Assembly (NCBI RefSeq): GCF_015704865.1
Contig: NZ_JADQTO010000002.1
Span: 552,205 to 616,204 of the forward strand
Length of the DNA: 64,000 nt
Source of the DNA: Actinoplanes aureus
GTDB lineage: Bacteria > Actinomycetota > Actinomycetes > Mycobacteriales > Micromonosporaceae
Reading direction: 5' to 3'
This document shows, in pieces, positions 7,928 through 15,929 of the stretch. A program made the translations under genes and the position numbers. The notes beneath the pieces were generated by a model. It worked only from the letters and a program-made list of their open reading frames with translations, ran no database searches and was not told where the DNA came from. The first letter of the stretch is position 1. Every line of letters starts with the position of its first letter.

Positions 7928-9931
7928 TTATTCGGGGTCGAGGACGGCCAGGAGTTCGCCGGTGTCGACCTCGGCGCCGGGATGCACCGGCAGGGAGGCG
8001 ACGACGCCGGCGGAGGGGGCGTGGACCGGGTGTTCGAGTTTCATCGCCTCCAGGGTGAGGAGCAGCTCGCCGGCCCGGACGCGCTGGCCGGGTACGACCA
8101 GGACGCGGCGGACGGCGCCCGGAAGCGGGGCGATCAGCGAGCTCTCGGCGGCCTCGGGGGCGGGCAGCGGGAAGCGGGAGATCTCCCGGAGAGCGACCGA
8201 ACCCTCGGGGCTGTCCACGTACGAGACGTCGCCGACCCGGTGTACCAGGACGGTGAGGCGAATGCCCTGCACGTTGAGCACGACCCGCTCGCCGCTCGCC
8301 TGGACCACGACGATCGGCGGATGCTCATCCATCGGGGCCTGCCCGAGGCCGGCCAGATCGAGTTCCTCGGGGTCGACCGCGCGTACCCACCAGCCGCCCA
8401 GCTCGCCGTGGCGGTTCATCCGGTAGCCGACCTCGACCGGGCCGGTCGGGCCGTCGTACACCGCGGTCTGGGAGCCGGACGGGACGTTGCGCCAGCCGGA
8501 CGGCAGCGAGCCGAGCACCGGGGCGGTGGCTCGCCGGGCGGCGGCGCCGGCCAGGGCGGCGGCCAGGCAGGACAGGCGCACCGCGTCGACCGAGGACAGC
8601 AGCGGGGCGAACACCTCGGGGTGCCGGTCCAGGAAGCCGGTGTCGATGTCGCCGGCCCGGAAGGCGTGGTGGCGCAGCACGCGTACCAGCAGGTCCCGGT
8701 TCGAGACCACGCCGTGCAGCTGTGCCCGGGCCAGCGCGGACGCCAGCATCCGGGCGGCCTCCTGCCGGCTCGGTGCCCAGGCGATCAGCTTCGCCAGCAT
8801 CGGGTCGTGGTGCATGCCGACCACCGACCCGTCCACCACCCCGGCGTCCAGGCGCAGGCCGGGCTGCGGCAGCGGCCGGAACGAGCCGGCCACGTCGGGA
8901 ACCGCGAACCGGTGCAGGGTGCCGGCGGCCGGCAGCCACGCGTACGCCGGATCCTCCGCGCAGACCCGCACCTCGATGGCGTGCCCCCGGATCGGCGGCG
9001 GTCCCGGCATCGGCAGGCTGCCGCCCTCCGCCACCAGCAGTTGCAGGCGCACCATGTCGTAGCCGGAGACGCACTCGGTGACCGCGTGGTCGGCCTGGAG
9101 CGTGGGGGTGAGCTCGAGGAACCAGAAGTCGCCGTCGGTGTCCAGGAGGAACTCCACCGCACCGGCGCCCACGTAGCCGAGCGCCCGGACCGCGACGATC
9201 GCCGCCCGGCACAGCTCCTCGCGCAGAGCCGGGTCGACCGCCGGCGACGGGGTCTCCTCGACGATCTTCTGATAGCGCCGCTGCACCGAGCACTCCCGCT
9301 CGCCGAACGGAACCACCGAGCCCTGGGCGTCGGCCAGGATCGGCACCTCGATGTGGCGGACGTTGCCCACGTACGGCTCGCAGAAGACGTCGCCACCGAC
9401 CTCGCGGCGGGTGGAGGCGACCGCCTCGGCCAGCGTGGCGGCGTCCCGGACGACCCGCATGCCGGCGCCGCCGGTCCCGATCACCGGCTTGATCAGCACC
9501 GGGAATCCGGGCACCTTGTCCGGGTCGGTGAAGCTGGGCAGCACCGGCACCTGTGCCTCGGCGACCAGCTTCTTCACGCCGGTCTTGACGTTCAGCGTAC
9601 GCAGCGTGGCGGCTGGCGCCCCGACCCAGATCATCTCGGCCTCGACCACCGCGGCGGCGAACTCCGGATCCTCGGCGAGTGCGCCGCTGCCCGGGTGCAC
9701 CGCGTTCGCCCCGGACCGCTGTGCGGCCGCGATGAGCGCCTCGGTACGCAGGTAGGTGGCCGAGGGCGTGGTGCCCGGCAGGTGGACGGCGTAGTCGGCC
9801 TCGGTGACGTGTGGCGCGTTGGAGTCGACGTCGGAGTAGACGGCTACCGTCTCGATGCCGACGAGTCGGCAGGTGGCGAACACCCGGCGGGCGACCTCAC
9901 CACGGTCGGCCACCAGCAGTCGTCGGATCAC
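7928..9931 (-). CDS. Acyl-CoA carboxylase alpha-like protein (biotin carboxylase + BCCP) with altered active site
   Basis: A 667-aa protein laid out like the biotinylated alpha chain of actinobacterial acyl-CoA carboxylases: N-terminal biotin carboxylase (LLVADRGEVARRVF), ATP-grasp, and a C-terminal biotinyl domain with EAMKLEH, whose Lys should accept biotin. The central catalytic segment reads ELTPTLQADHAVTE where active enzymes have E-N-x-R-x-Q-V-E-H; the residues equivalent to E. coli Asn290, Arg292 and Glu296 are Thr, Thr and Asp. The glycine-rich loop (VIGTGGAGM) and HPGSGALAE also depart from HPGYGFLSE. ERECSVQRRYQK is kept. It may be a low-activity or repurposed enzyme. GTG start with AAAGG upstream, 10 bp after the beta-like gene. 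Confidence 0.85.
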   Translation of the reverse strand: MIRRLLVADRGEVARRVFATCRLVGIETVAVYSDVDSNAPHVTEADYAVHLPGTTPSATYLRTEALIAAAQRSGANAVHPGSGALAEDPEFAAAVVEAEMIWVGAPAATLRTLNVKTGVKKLVAEAQVPVLPSFTDPDKVPGFPVLIKPVIGTGGAGMRVVRDAATLAEAVASTRREVGGDVFCEPYVGNVRHIEVPILADAQGSVVPFGERECSVQRRYQKIVEETPSPAVDPALREELCRAAIVAVRALGYVGAGAVEFLLDTDGDFWFLELTPTLQADHAVTECVSGYDMVRLQLLVAEGGSLPMPGPPPIRGHAIEVRVCAEDPAYAWLPAAGTLHRFAVPDVAGSFRPLPQPGLRLDAGVVDGSVVGMHHDPMLAKLIAWAPSRQEAARMLASALARAQLHGVVSNRDLLVRVLRHHAFRAGDIDTGFLDRHPEVFAPLLSSVDAVRLSCLAAALAGAAARRATAPVLGSLPSGWRNVPSGSQTAVYDGPTGPVEVGYRMNRHGELGGWWVRAVDPEELDLAGLGQAPMDEHPPIVVVQASGERVVLNVQGIRLTVLVHRVGDVSYVDSPEGSVALREISRFPLPAPEAAESSLIAPLPGAVRRVLVVPGQRVRAGELLLTLEAMKLEHPVHAPSAGVVASLPVHPGAEVDTGELLAVLDPE

Positions 9932-9941
9932 TGTCTACCTT

Positions 9942-11342
9942 TCAAGGTCGGAACACACCGACGGGTCCAGCGCCCTCCACAGCCGCGCTGTGCACGGCGG
10001 AGAGACAGAGGCCGAGGACCGTACGGGTGTCGCGGGGGTCGATGACGCCGTCGTCGGCCGAGGCGGTGCACTGCCCTGGCCGGCCCGGTACGGGCCAGCT
10101 GAACCGGAATCGTGGTTCGTCGGTGCGGTCCGCCGTGTCGTCGGCGGCGCAACCGATGGTGAGGACCAGGTGCGGGACGGCCGACTTGGCAACCGCGTGC
10201 ACCAGGGGAGCGTCGTGCCGGGCGTCGGTCTCGGTTTCGCCCGGAGCGCCGCGATGCCGCAGGAAGAGCAGCGGAGTGGCGGTCGCGTTCGCCAGGTGCA
10301 GGAAGTGGACCGCCTTCTGGGCCTCGGCGGCCGAGCACACGCCGCTCGGGGTGGCGAGCACCCCGAGCGGGTATCCGTGCAGCTCACCCCAGCCGGCCAG
10401 CAGAGCCGGGCCCTGCCCGGGCTTGAACTCGTCGAAGTCGCTGTCGTCGAGGATCCGGGCCAGCACCTCACGTGGCTCGAAGCCGGCCGGGTCGGCGGAG
10501 GCCAGGGTGAGCAGGTCCTCGGCGTCGTACCGGGGCGCGGCCGGGTAGAGGGTGCGCGGCGGCGGTCCGTGCTTGCGCCAGTTGAGGCGGCGTACGCACT
10601 GGCGGGCCAGCCGCAGCCCGTCCCGCTCGTCCTCGGCGAGCTGGTCGGCGGGCCCGGCCGGCCCGGCCGGCACCACGGGAGTGGCACGCACTTCCACGCC
10701 GGAGTGGCCGTTGGCCGTGCCGCGTACCGGCTGCGGGTGGATCGTGAGCACCTTGGCGTGCCCGCGCACCATGATCGTGTAGTCGGAGAGCGCCGGCAGG
10801 TAGGCCGCGTCGCCGGTGGTGAGCCCGAAGATCACACAAACGGTCGGTACCCGGTCGGCGGTGAGGCGGCTCAACTCGCGCGCGATGCCGCCGGCCGGCG
10901 TGCCGCCGCCCGCCGACTCCACCAGGTTCACCAGGGGCAGGCGGTTGACCGACGCGATCCGCGCGGCCCGGCGGATCTTGTCCGCGGTGTACGGGTTGAC
11001 CGCGCCCCCGTCCACCGTCGGATCGTTCGCGACGACGACGCACTCGACGCCTTCGACGACGCCGACCCCGGTGACCACGCTGGCGCCGACCGGGTACTCG
11101 GAGCCCCAGGCCGCGACCGGGGAAAGCTCCAGGAACGGGCTGTCCTGGTCGAGCAGCATCTCGATGCGCTCGCGTGGAAGCAGCTTGCCCCGGGCGTGGT
11201 GCCGGGTGACCCACTTCTCGCCGCCGCCGGCGCGTGCCTGGTCGAGCACGGCCTCGAGTTCGGCGAGAAGTTGCAGGGTGGAGCTGCGCCCCTCCAGGTA
11301 GGCGGGATCGCGGGGGTCCAGCGAGGTGTCGAGCACGGTCAT
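9942..11342 (-). CDS. Acyl-CoA carboxylase beta-like (carboxyltransferase) subunit, divergent C-terminal half
   Basis: A 466-aa protein, somewhat shorter than the 510-540 aa usual for methylcrotonyl/propionyl-CoA carboxyltransferases. The N-terminal crotonase-like half is recognisable (HARGKLLPRERIEMLLD; VNLVESAGGGTPAGG), as is the FDEFKPGQGPALLAGW region. In the second half the segments that normally give the glycine-rich oxyanion site and the alanine/glycine-rich end motif are missing or replaced (TIGCAADDTADRTDEPRF). Together with the odd alpha subunit this suggests a degenerate or newly specialised carboxylase. Its ATG overlaps the stop of a 30-codon repeat ORF at 11339-11431, which also provides the ribosome site (AGGGGA). 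Confidence 0.83.
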   Translation of the reverse strand: MTVLDTSLDPRDPAYLEGRSSTLQLLAELEAVLDQARAGGGEKWVTRHHARGKLLPRERIEMLLDQDSPFLELSPVAAWGSEYPVGASVVTGVGVVEGVECVVVANDPTVDGGAVNPYTADKIRRAARIASVNRLPLVNLVESAGGGTPAGGIARELSRLTADRVPTVCVIFGLTTGDAAYLPALSDYTIMVRGHAKVLTIHPQPVRGTANGHSGVEVRATPVVPAGPAGPADQLAEDERDGLRLARQCVRRLNWRKHGPPPRTLYPAAPRYDAEDLLTLASADPAGFEPREVLARILDDSDFDEFKPGQGPALLAGWGELHGYPLGVLATPSGVCSAAEAQKAVHFLHLANATATPLLFLRHRGAPGETETDARHDAPLVHAVAKSAVPHLVLTIGCAADDTADRTDEPRFRFSWPVPGRPGQCTASADDGVIDPRDTRTVLGLCLSAVHSAAVEGAGPVGVFRP

Positions 11343-11431
11343 GCTGTGCTTCCCCTGGCATGCCCTCCTGGCCCTCGCCTGCGACGTTGAGGGGCAGGCG
11401 CGGCCGGGTGCCGCTCGGTGCAGTCGGTCAT
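11339..11431 (-). CDS. 30-aa coupling ORF, repeat cassette copy 1
   Basis: A small frame starting MTDCTERHPA, with AAAGG upstream, whose TGA overlaps the ATG of the carboxyltransferase gene (ATGA). At DNA level it is one of three near-identical cassettes in the window (others at 55347-55436 and 62667-62759). The first 24 nt and the segment TCGCAGGCGAGGGCC are shared. Relative to the other copies it has one extra base in the middle and one fewer near the end, so the peptide is out of phase in between (RRRRGPGGHARG) yet total phase and the stop/start overlap are kept. That favours a role in translation coupling over a functional peptide. Confidence 0.6.
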   Translation of the reverse strand: MTDCTERHPAAPAPQRRRRGPGGHARGSTA

Positions 11432-11497
11432 GCCTTTGCCACCTTTGCCATGCCCCTTCCCTGTTACGCCGGTGCCTCTCGGCCACCTCCGTAACGA

Positions 11498-11524
11498 GGA
11501 TCCGTGTGGGTGCGACACGGATCC
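11498..11524. promoter_or_regulatory. Inverted repeat upstream of the carboxylase operon (operator or terminator)
   Basis: Perfect 10-bp arms GGATCCGTGT and ACACGGATCC around a 7-nt spacer, 67 bp upstream of the coupling ORF. The inner part (GTGT...ACAC) is loosely Crp/GlxR-like, but spacing differs from TGTGA-N6-TCACA. Role not established. Confidence 0.35.
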
Positions 11525-11568
11525 GGGCATACCGGCCCGGTACCACGAACAGGTGGAACGGGCACGAT

Positions 11569-11598
11569 TACGGGGCCGTCCGCATGGACGGCCCCGTA
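11569..11598 (-). terminator. Crp gene terminator hairpin
   Basis: A 13-bp perfect stem (TACGGGGCCGTCC / GGACGGCCCCGTA) with a GCAT loop, 14 bp beyond the crp stop on the minus strand. It has no U-tract, as is common in actinobacteria. Confidence 0.7.
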
Positions 11599-11612
11599 TA
11601 AGCGTGCGTGGG

Positions 11613-12290
11613 TCAGACGCGAGCCCGGCGAGCCAGGCGCTCCGGGTCCAGGATGATCACGCTCTTGCCGTCGAGCCGCAGCCACGCCCGGGAGGCGAAG
11701 TCGGCGAGCGCCTTGTTCACCGTCTCGCGCGAGGCGCCGACGAGCTGGGCCAGCTCCTCCTGGGTCAGGTCGTGGGTGACCCGCAGGACGCCCCCGTCCC
11801 GGGTGCCGAAGCGACCCGCCATCTGGAGCAGGTTCTTCGCGACCCGGCCCGGGACATCGGTGAAGATCAGGTCGGCGAGCGCGTCGTTGGTCCGGCGCAG
11901 GCGGCGAGCCAGCACCCGGAGCAACTGCTCGGCGATCTCGGGCCGGTTGTTCAGCCACGGTCGCAATGACGACTTCTTCAGCCGGGCCAGGCGACTGTCC
12001 GTGACCGCGGTCGCCGTAGCCGTACGGGGACCGGGGTCGAAGAGGGAGAGCTCGCCGAGCATGTCCGACGGACCCATGATGGAGACGAGATTCTGCCGAC
12101 CGTCCGCAGCCCGGCGACCCAGCTTGATCTTGCCGGAGAGCACGATGTACAGGCTGTCGCCGGCCTCGCCCTCGTTGAAGACCACGTCGCCCTTACGGAC
12201 TTCGATAGTGTCCATCTCCTTGGCGAGCGCCTCGGCGGCTTCCGGGTCGACACCCTGGAAGATTCCGCTGCGAGCCAGTACCTCATCCAT
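11613..12290 (-). CDS. crp: Crp/Fnr-family cAMP-responsive regulator (GlxR/Rv3676 type)
   Basis: A 225-aa global regulator. Residues about 1-120 are a cyclic-nucleotide-binding domain with the phosphate-binding cassette [16 protein letters not shown], including the Glu and Arg that contact cAMP. Residues about 150-220 are a winged helix with recognition segment [15 protein letters not shown]. Length and sequence match the actinobacterial GlxR/Crp group. The start is the ATG at 12290 ([11 protein letters not shown]), as in orthologues, not the upstream in-frame ATG. A strong hairpin follows. The gene diverges from capA over a 206-bp intergenic region. The cyclase encoded at 3046-6645 is a possible cAMP source. 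Confidence 0.95.
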   Translation of the reverse strand: MDEVLARSGIFQGVDPEAAEALAKEMDTIEVRKGDVVFNEGEAGDSLYIVLSGKIKLGRRAADGRQNLVSIMGPSDMLGELSLFDPGPRTATATAVTDSRLARLKKSSLRPWLNNRPEIAEQLLRVLARRLRRTNDALADLIFTDVPGRVAKNLLQMAGRFGTRDGGVLRVTHDLTQEELAQLVGASRETVNKALADFASRAWLRLDGKSVIILDPERLARRARV

Positions 12291-12482
12291 CGCCGCACCT
12301 CCGAAAACGCGCAACGTCTGCGCTCGATCAGTCTAGGCGCACGCGGGCGGGAAACGGGCGCCCACCCCTTGATCCAGATACTGGACGGTAACCAGATTCG
12401 CCATGACCGCCAGTAATGATTCGGCGGTCCGGGCATATCAGGACAGGCCTTTCGTCTGTCGATCCCGCTTGCTGACCGACGG

Positions 12483-12488
12483 TATCGT
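12483..12488 (+). promoter_or_regulatory. Possible -10 box before the CapA-like gene
   Basis: TATCGT ends 8 nt before the ATG at 12497, with no ribosome-binding sequence between them. Confidence 0.35.
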
Positions 12489-12496
12489 CCCGGTCG

Positions 12497-13678
12497 ATGA
12501 ATCCGCACCCCCCGTCGCGACGCCGGAGTTTGTTCGGCCGACCGGTTCTCACCATCACCATTGCCGTTGCCGCCCTCGTTGGGGCGGGTTTGGGCGGAAT
12601 TGCCCTGGCGCAACGTGACGACGACAAAAGTGCCCGCTGGAGCGCGCCAACGGCGTCCGAGCCTCCGGTCGCCGGCAGCGCCGCCCCGGTCGAGGAGTCC
12701 GCCGAGGTGGAGTCGATCACGCTCTCCGCCACCGGCGACATCATCATGGGCAGCGCGCCCAACAAGCTCCCGGCGAACGACGGGGAGGGCTTCTTCGACT
12801 CGGTGCGCGAGGGACTCGAATCCGACCTGGTGATGGGCAACCTGGAACAGCCTCTCACCGGGGACACCGGCACCTCGAAGTGCGGTTCGCCGCCGCGGCC
12901 CAACTGCTTCGCCTTCCGCTCGCCGCCGGCCTACGCCGAGCACCTCAAGGACGCCGGCTTCCAGCTGCTCAACACGGCGAACAATCACTCCAAGGATTAC
13001 GGCACCCAGGGGTACCGCAATACCGTGGCGGCGCTGGAGAAGGCCGGGCTGGAGCACACCGGGGCCGAGGACCAGATCACCGTGGTCGAGGTCCAGGGCG
13101 TCAAGGTCGCGGTGGTCGGTTTCTCGCCGTACGAGGGGGCGAACGACCTGAACGACCTGCCCGCGGCCCGGGCCGTCGTGAAGGAGGCCGGGTCGCAGGC
13201 CGACCTGGTCGTGGTGCAGGTGCACATGGGTGCCGAGGGCTCCGACAAGACGCACGTGAAACCGGGCAAGGAGCTGTTCTTCGGGGAGGACCGGGGCGAC
13301 CCGATCAAGTTCAGTCACACGGTCGTGGACGCCGGTGCCGATCTGGTGGTCGGCCACGGGCCGCACGTGTTGCGCGGGATGGAGTTCTACAAAGGCAAGC
13401 TGATCGCGTACAGCCTGGGCAACTTCGCGGGCGGCGGCCGGACGCTGTCCCGGGACGGGGTGCTCAAGTACTCCGGGATCCTGCACGTGTCGCTGACCAA
13501 GGACGGCGAGTACGCGGGCGGCAAGTTCCTGTCCACGTACCTGAACGACAACGGCGTACCGATCCGCGACAAGAAGAACGAGCGCGGCCGGAAGATGGTC
13601 GATCAGCTGTCCGCGGCTGACTTCGACGAGACGGCGGCCACGATCGGCGACGACGGGACGATCAAGCCGTCGGCGTGA
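12497..13678 (+). CDS. CapA/PgsA-family metallophosphoesterase-like membrane protein
   Basis: A 393-aa protein with an N-terminal basic segment and one signal-anchor helix (residues about 16-37), a short linker, then a CapA domain. Motifs seen are [43 protein letters not shown] and AYSLGNF, in the calcineurin-like order of poly-gamma-glutamate/capsule CapA proteins. These motifs are the putative metal-site residues, all present. The protein should act outside the membrane; its substrate is unknown, and PgsB/PgsC partners are not in the window. The stop is followed by the nth gene. It is an extra gene compared with the mycobacterial crp-nth neighbourhood. Confidence 0.88.
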   Translation: MNPHPPSRRRSLFGRPVLTITIAVAALVGAGLGGIALAQRDDDKSARWSAPTASEPPVAGSAAPVEESAEVESITLSATGDIIMGSAPNKLPANDGEGFFDSVREGLESDLVMGNLEQPLTGDTGTSKCGSPPRPNCFAFRSPPAYAEHLKDAGFQLLNTANNHSKDYGTQGYRNTVAALEKAGLEHTGAEDQITVVEVQGVKVAVVGFSPYEGANDLNDLPAARAVVKEAGSQADLVVVQVHMGAEGSDKTHVKPGKELFFGEDRGDPIKFSHTVVDAGADLVVGHGPHVLRGMEFYKGKLIAYSLGNFAGGGRTLSRDGVLKYSGILHVSLTKDGEYAGGKFLSTYLNDNGVPIRDKKNERGRKMVDQLSAADFDETAATIGDDGTIKPSA

Positions 13679-13701
13679 CCGATGATCTGGAGCAGCCGAC
13701 G

Positions 13702-13707
13702 TACTCT
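13702..13707 (+). promoter_or_regulatory. Possible -10 box of a leaderless nth promoter
   Basis: TACTCT ends exactly 6 nt before the GTG at 13714, the same spacing as at marP, folP and 52841. Confidence 0.45.
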
Positions 13708-13713
13708 TTACCG

Positions 13714-14619
13714 GTGACTCGACCCCGCGCAGCATCAACGCCTGACTCTGCGCGGAAGAGCTTCGCGCGGGAAACGGATCTGGGCCGCAAGCGGCGGGCC
13801 CGCCGGATGAGCCGGGTGCTCACCGAGACCCATCCGGACGCGCACTGCGAGCTGGATTTCACCAATCCGCTCGAGCTGGCCGTCGCGACCATCCTGTCCG
13901 CGCAGACCACCGACGTCCGGGTCAACCAGGTGACGCCGAAGCTCTTCCAGCAGTACCGGACGGCCGCCGACTACGCCGCGGCCGACCGGGCCGAGATGGA
14001 GCAGCTGCTCCGGCCGACCGGCTTCTTCCGGGCCAAGACGAACTCGTTGATCAGGCTCGGTCAGGCACTGGTCGAGGAGTACGACGGTCAAATTCCCAAC
14101 AAATTGGACAAATTGGTTAAGTTGCCCGGCATTGGCCGGAAAACCGCCAACGTCATCCTGGGTAACGCGTTCGGTGTGCCCGGCATCACGGTGGACACCC
14201 ACTTCAAGCGGCTGACCAATCGCTTCGGCTGGGTCGACGAGCAGGACGAGGTGAAGATCGAGTTCCTGGTCGGGGACCTGATCGAGAAGCGCGACTGGAC
14301 CATGCTCTCGCACCGGGTGATCTTCCATGGGCGGCGCGTCTGCCACGCCCGCAAGCCGGCCTGCGGAGCCTGCGCGCTGGCGACCATGTGCCCGTCGTAC
14401 GGGACCGGGCCGACCGAGGCGGCCGCCGCGGCGAAACTGCTCAAGGGACCGCGAGCCCGCGACCTGGCCGCGGCCGCCGGTGTCGATCCGGATCTGGTGC
14501 CGGCCGCGGCGCTGCTCGCTCCGGAAGAGCCGGAGGGGCAGCTGGCGGCTGCTGTGGAGCCGGCTTCCGTGGAGCCGGAGGAGCGGCTCGCGGCTTCCGT
14601 GGAACCGGAGGTTCGGTGA
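13714..14619 (+). CDS. nth: Endonuclease III (DNA glycosylase/AP lyase)
   Basis: A 301-aa base-excision repair enzyme removing oxidised pyrimidines. The HhH motif with catalytic Lys is [12 protein letters not shown]; the catalytic Asp follows in [11 protein letters not shown]; the 4Fe-4S loop C-x6-C-x2-C-x5-C is complete ([17 protein letters not shown]). The start was chosen at GTG 13714, which fits a leaderless promoter and the usual N-terminus; a GTG at 13675 overlapping the capA stop would add 13 residues. The C-terminus carries about 60 extra residues, rich in Ala/Glu/Pro with repeated [22 protein letters not shown] units, absent from standard Nth. Its stop overlaps the next GTG (GTGA). 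Confidence 0.95.
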   Translation: MTRPRAASTPDSARKSFARETDLGRKRRARRMSRVLTETHPDAHCELDFTNPLELAVATILSAQTTDVRVNQVTPKLFQQYRTAADYAAADRAEMEQLLRPTGFFRAKTNSLIRLGQALVEEYDGQIPNKLDKLVKLPGIGRKTANVILGNAFGVPGITVDTHFKRLTNRFGWVDEQDEVKIEFLVGDLIEKRDWTMLSHRVIFHGRRVCHARKPACGACALATMCPSYGTGPTEAAAAAKLLKGPRARDLAAAAGVDPDLVPAAALLAPEEPEGQLAAAVEPASVEPEERLAASVEPEVR

Positions 14620-15176
14620 GTCGGGTTCGCGGGGCGCTGGCGGCGGTGGCCGCCGTTTTGGTGCTCTCGGCCTGCACTGCCGCGGTCGAACCGGACCAGC
14701 CGGAGACGCCGTCACCGTTCGCCGCTTGCCCGGCACCGTCCGGTGCCCCGGACGGCCTCACTGAGCTGCCTGATCTGTCGCTGGAGTGCTTCACCGGCGG
14801 GCAGCCGGTCGAGCTGCGCACCCTGCCTCGCCCAGCCGTGATCAACGTCTGGGCGTCCTGGTGCGCGCCCTGCCGGGAAGAGCTGCCGGTCATGCAGGGC
14901 CTCGCCGATCGTGCCGCCGGGCGGCTCAGCGTGATCGGGCTGGACAGCGGAGACCGGCGGGAGGCCGCCGCCTCGTTCGCCACCGACCACGACGTCAGTT
15001 TTCCGACTCTGTTCGATCCGGACCGCCGGTTCGCCGGTGAGCTGGGTCAGGCCACCCTGCCGATCACCGTCTTCGTCGACACGGACGGAAAGACCTACAT
15101 TCACCGCAGCGCTCTGACCGTCGACGAGCTGATCGAAAAGGTACGGGAGCACACCGGCGTGACGGTGACACGATGA
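14616..15176 (+). CDS. TlpA/ResA-like thioredoxin-fold lipoprotein
   Basis: A 186-aa exported thiol-disulfide oxidoreductase. Residues 1-21 are a lipoprotein signal with lipobox LSAC; the thioredoxin domain follows with active site [13 protein letters not shown] and a cis-Pro segment (ATLPITVF). Such proteins reduce or oxidise extracytoplasmic disulfides, for example in cytochrome c maturation or envelope proteins. Two further Cys (FAACPAP and LECF) lie before the domain. The GTG start overlaps the nth stop and the stop overlaps the Nudix ATG, so nth, this gene and the Nudix gene form one coupled unit, as in the Rv3674c-Rv3672c cluster of M. tuberculosis. Confidence 0.92.
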   Translation: MSRVRGALAAVAAVLVLSACTAAVEPDQPETPSPFAACPAPSGAPDGLTELPDLSLECFTGGQPVELRTLPRPAVINVWASWCAPCREELPVMQGLADRAAGRLSVIGLDSGDRREAAASFATDHDVSFPTLFDPDRRFAGELGQATLPITVFVDTDGKTYIHRSALTVDELIEKVREHTGVTVTR

Positions 15177-15901
15177 GCCGCGGACAGATCCTCGACCGGC
15201 CGGACGACCTGCCGCCCTGGTTCGAACCGCTGCTGACCCGGGTCGGGCAGTGCCGTACCGAGGACTTCACCACCCTGCGGCAACCGGCCGGCGGCGACGG
15301 GCGCCACAGCGCGGTCCTGGTGCTGCTCGGCGAGAGCGAGCCGGCCGCCGACACCCCGGGCGGCCCCGACCTGCTCGTGCTGCAACGGGCCGCGACCATG
15401 CGCAACCATGCCGGGCAGCCCGCCTTTCCCGGCGGCGCGACCGACCCGGAGGACGCCGACGCCGCCGCAACCGCGCTGCGCGAGGCCGACGAGGAGGTCG
15501 GACTCGACCGGTCCACTGCGGACGTGCTGGCCCTGCTTCCCGACCTGTGGATCCCGGTCAGCCGCTTCGTCGTCACCCCGGTGCTGGCCTGGTGGCGGAA
15601 CCCGCACCCGGTGCGGCCCCGGCAGCCCGCCGAAGTGGCGCACGTCGCCCGGCTGCCGATCAGTGAACTGGCCGACCCCGCCAACCGTATCCGGGTGCGA
15701 CATCCGAGCGGCTGGATCGGGCCCGCCTTCCAGATTCGTGGACTGCTCGTCTGGGGCTTCACAGCGGGGGTGATCTCGGTTCTGCTGGACATGGCCGGCT
15801 GGTCGCTCCCGTGGGAGCCGGGTCGCGTCGTCGAACTTCCGGACGCCGCGGCGCCCGTACCCGCGGCGCGTGGCGGGGCGCCCGACGAGGTGGTGCCGTA
15901 A
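15173..15901 (+). CDS. Nudix hydrolase, CoA pyrophosphatase type
   Basis: A 242-aa Nudix enzyme. The Nudix box runs from GGATDPED to READEEVGL, giving the metal-binding Glu triad, and is preceded by MRNHAGQPAFPGG, which matches the CoA-pyrophosphatase subfamily signature (NUDT7/YeaB type). Such enzymes cleave CoA or acyl-CoA to 4'-phosphopantetheine and 3',5'-ADP. The ATG overlaps the upstream stop. The last ~25 residues are Ala/Pro-rich and probably flexible. The gene lies immediately before marP, the same order as Rv3672c-Rv3671c. Confidence 0.9.
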   Translation: MSRGQILDRPDDLPPWFEPLLTRVGQCRTEDFTTLRQPAGGDGRHSAVLVLLGESEPAADTPGGPDLLVLQRAATMRNHAGQPAFPGGATDPEDADAAATALREADEEVGLDRSTADVLALLPDLWIPVSRFVVTPVLAWWRNPHPVRPRQPAEVAHVARLPISELADPANRIRVRHPSGWIGPAFQIRGLLVWGFTAGVISVLLDMAGWSLPWEPGRVVELPDAAAPVPAARGGAPDEVVP

Positions 15902-15917
15902 ACGTGCGCCGGACTTC

Positions 15918-15923
15918 TACGCT
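15918..15923 (+). promoter_or_regulatory. Possible -10 box of a leaderless marP promoter
   Basis: TACGCT ends 6 nt before the GTG at 15930; the Nudix stop is only 28 bp upstream, so this would be an internal promoter. Confidence 0.45.
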
Positions 15924-15929
15924 AAGTGA

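Noticed and set aside
7982..10045. A 687-codon plus-strand frame opposite the carboxylase alpha gene
   Set aside because: Antisense shadow with no domain features; the minus strand shows biotinyl and ATP-grasp motifs.
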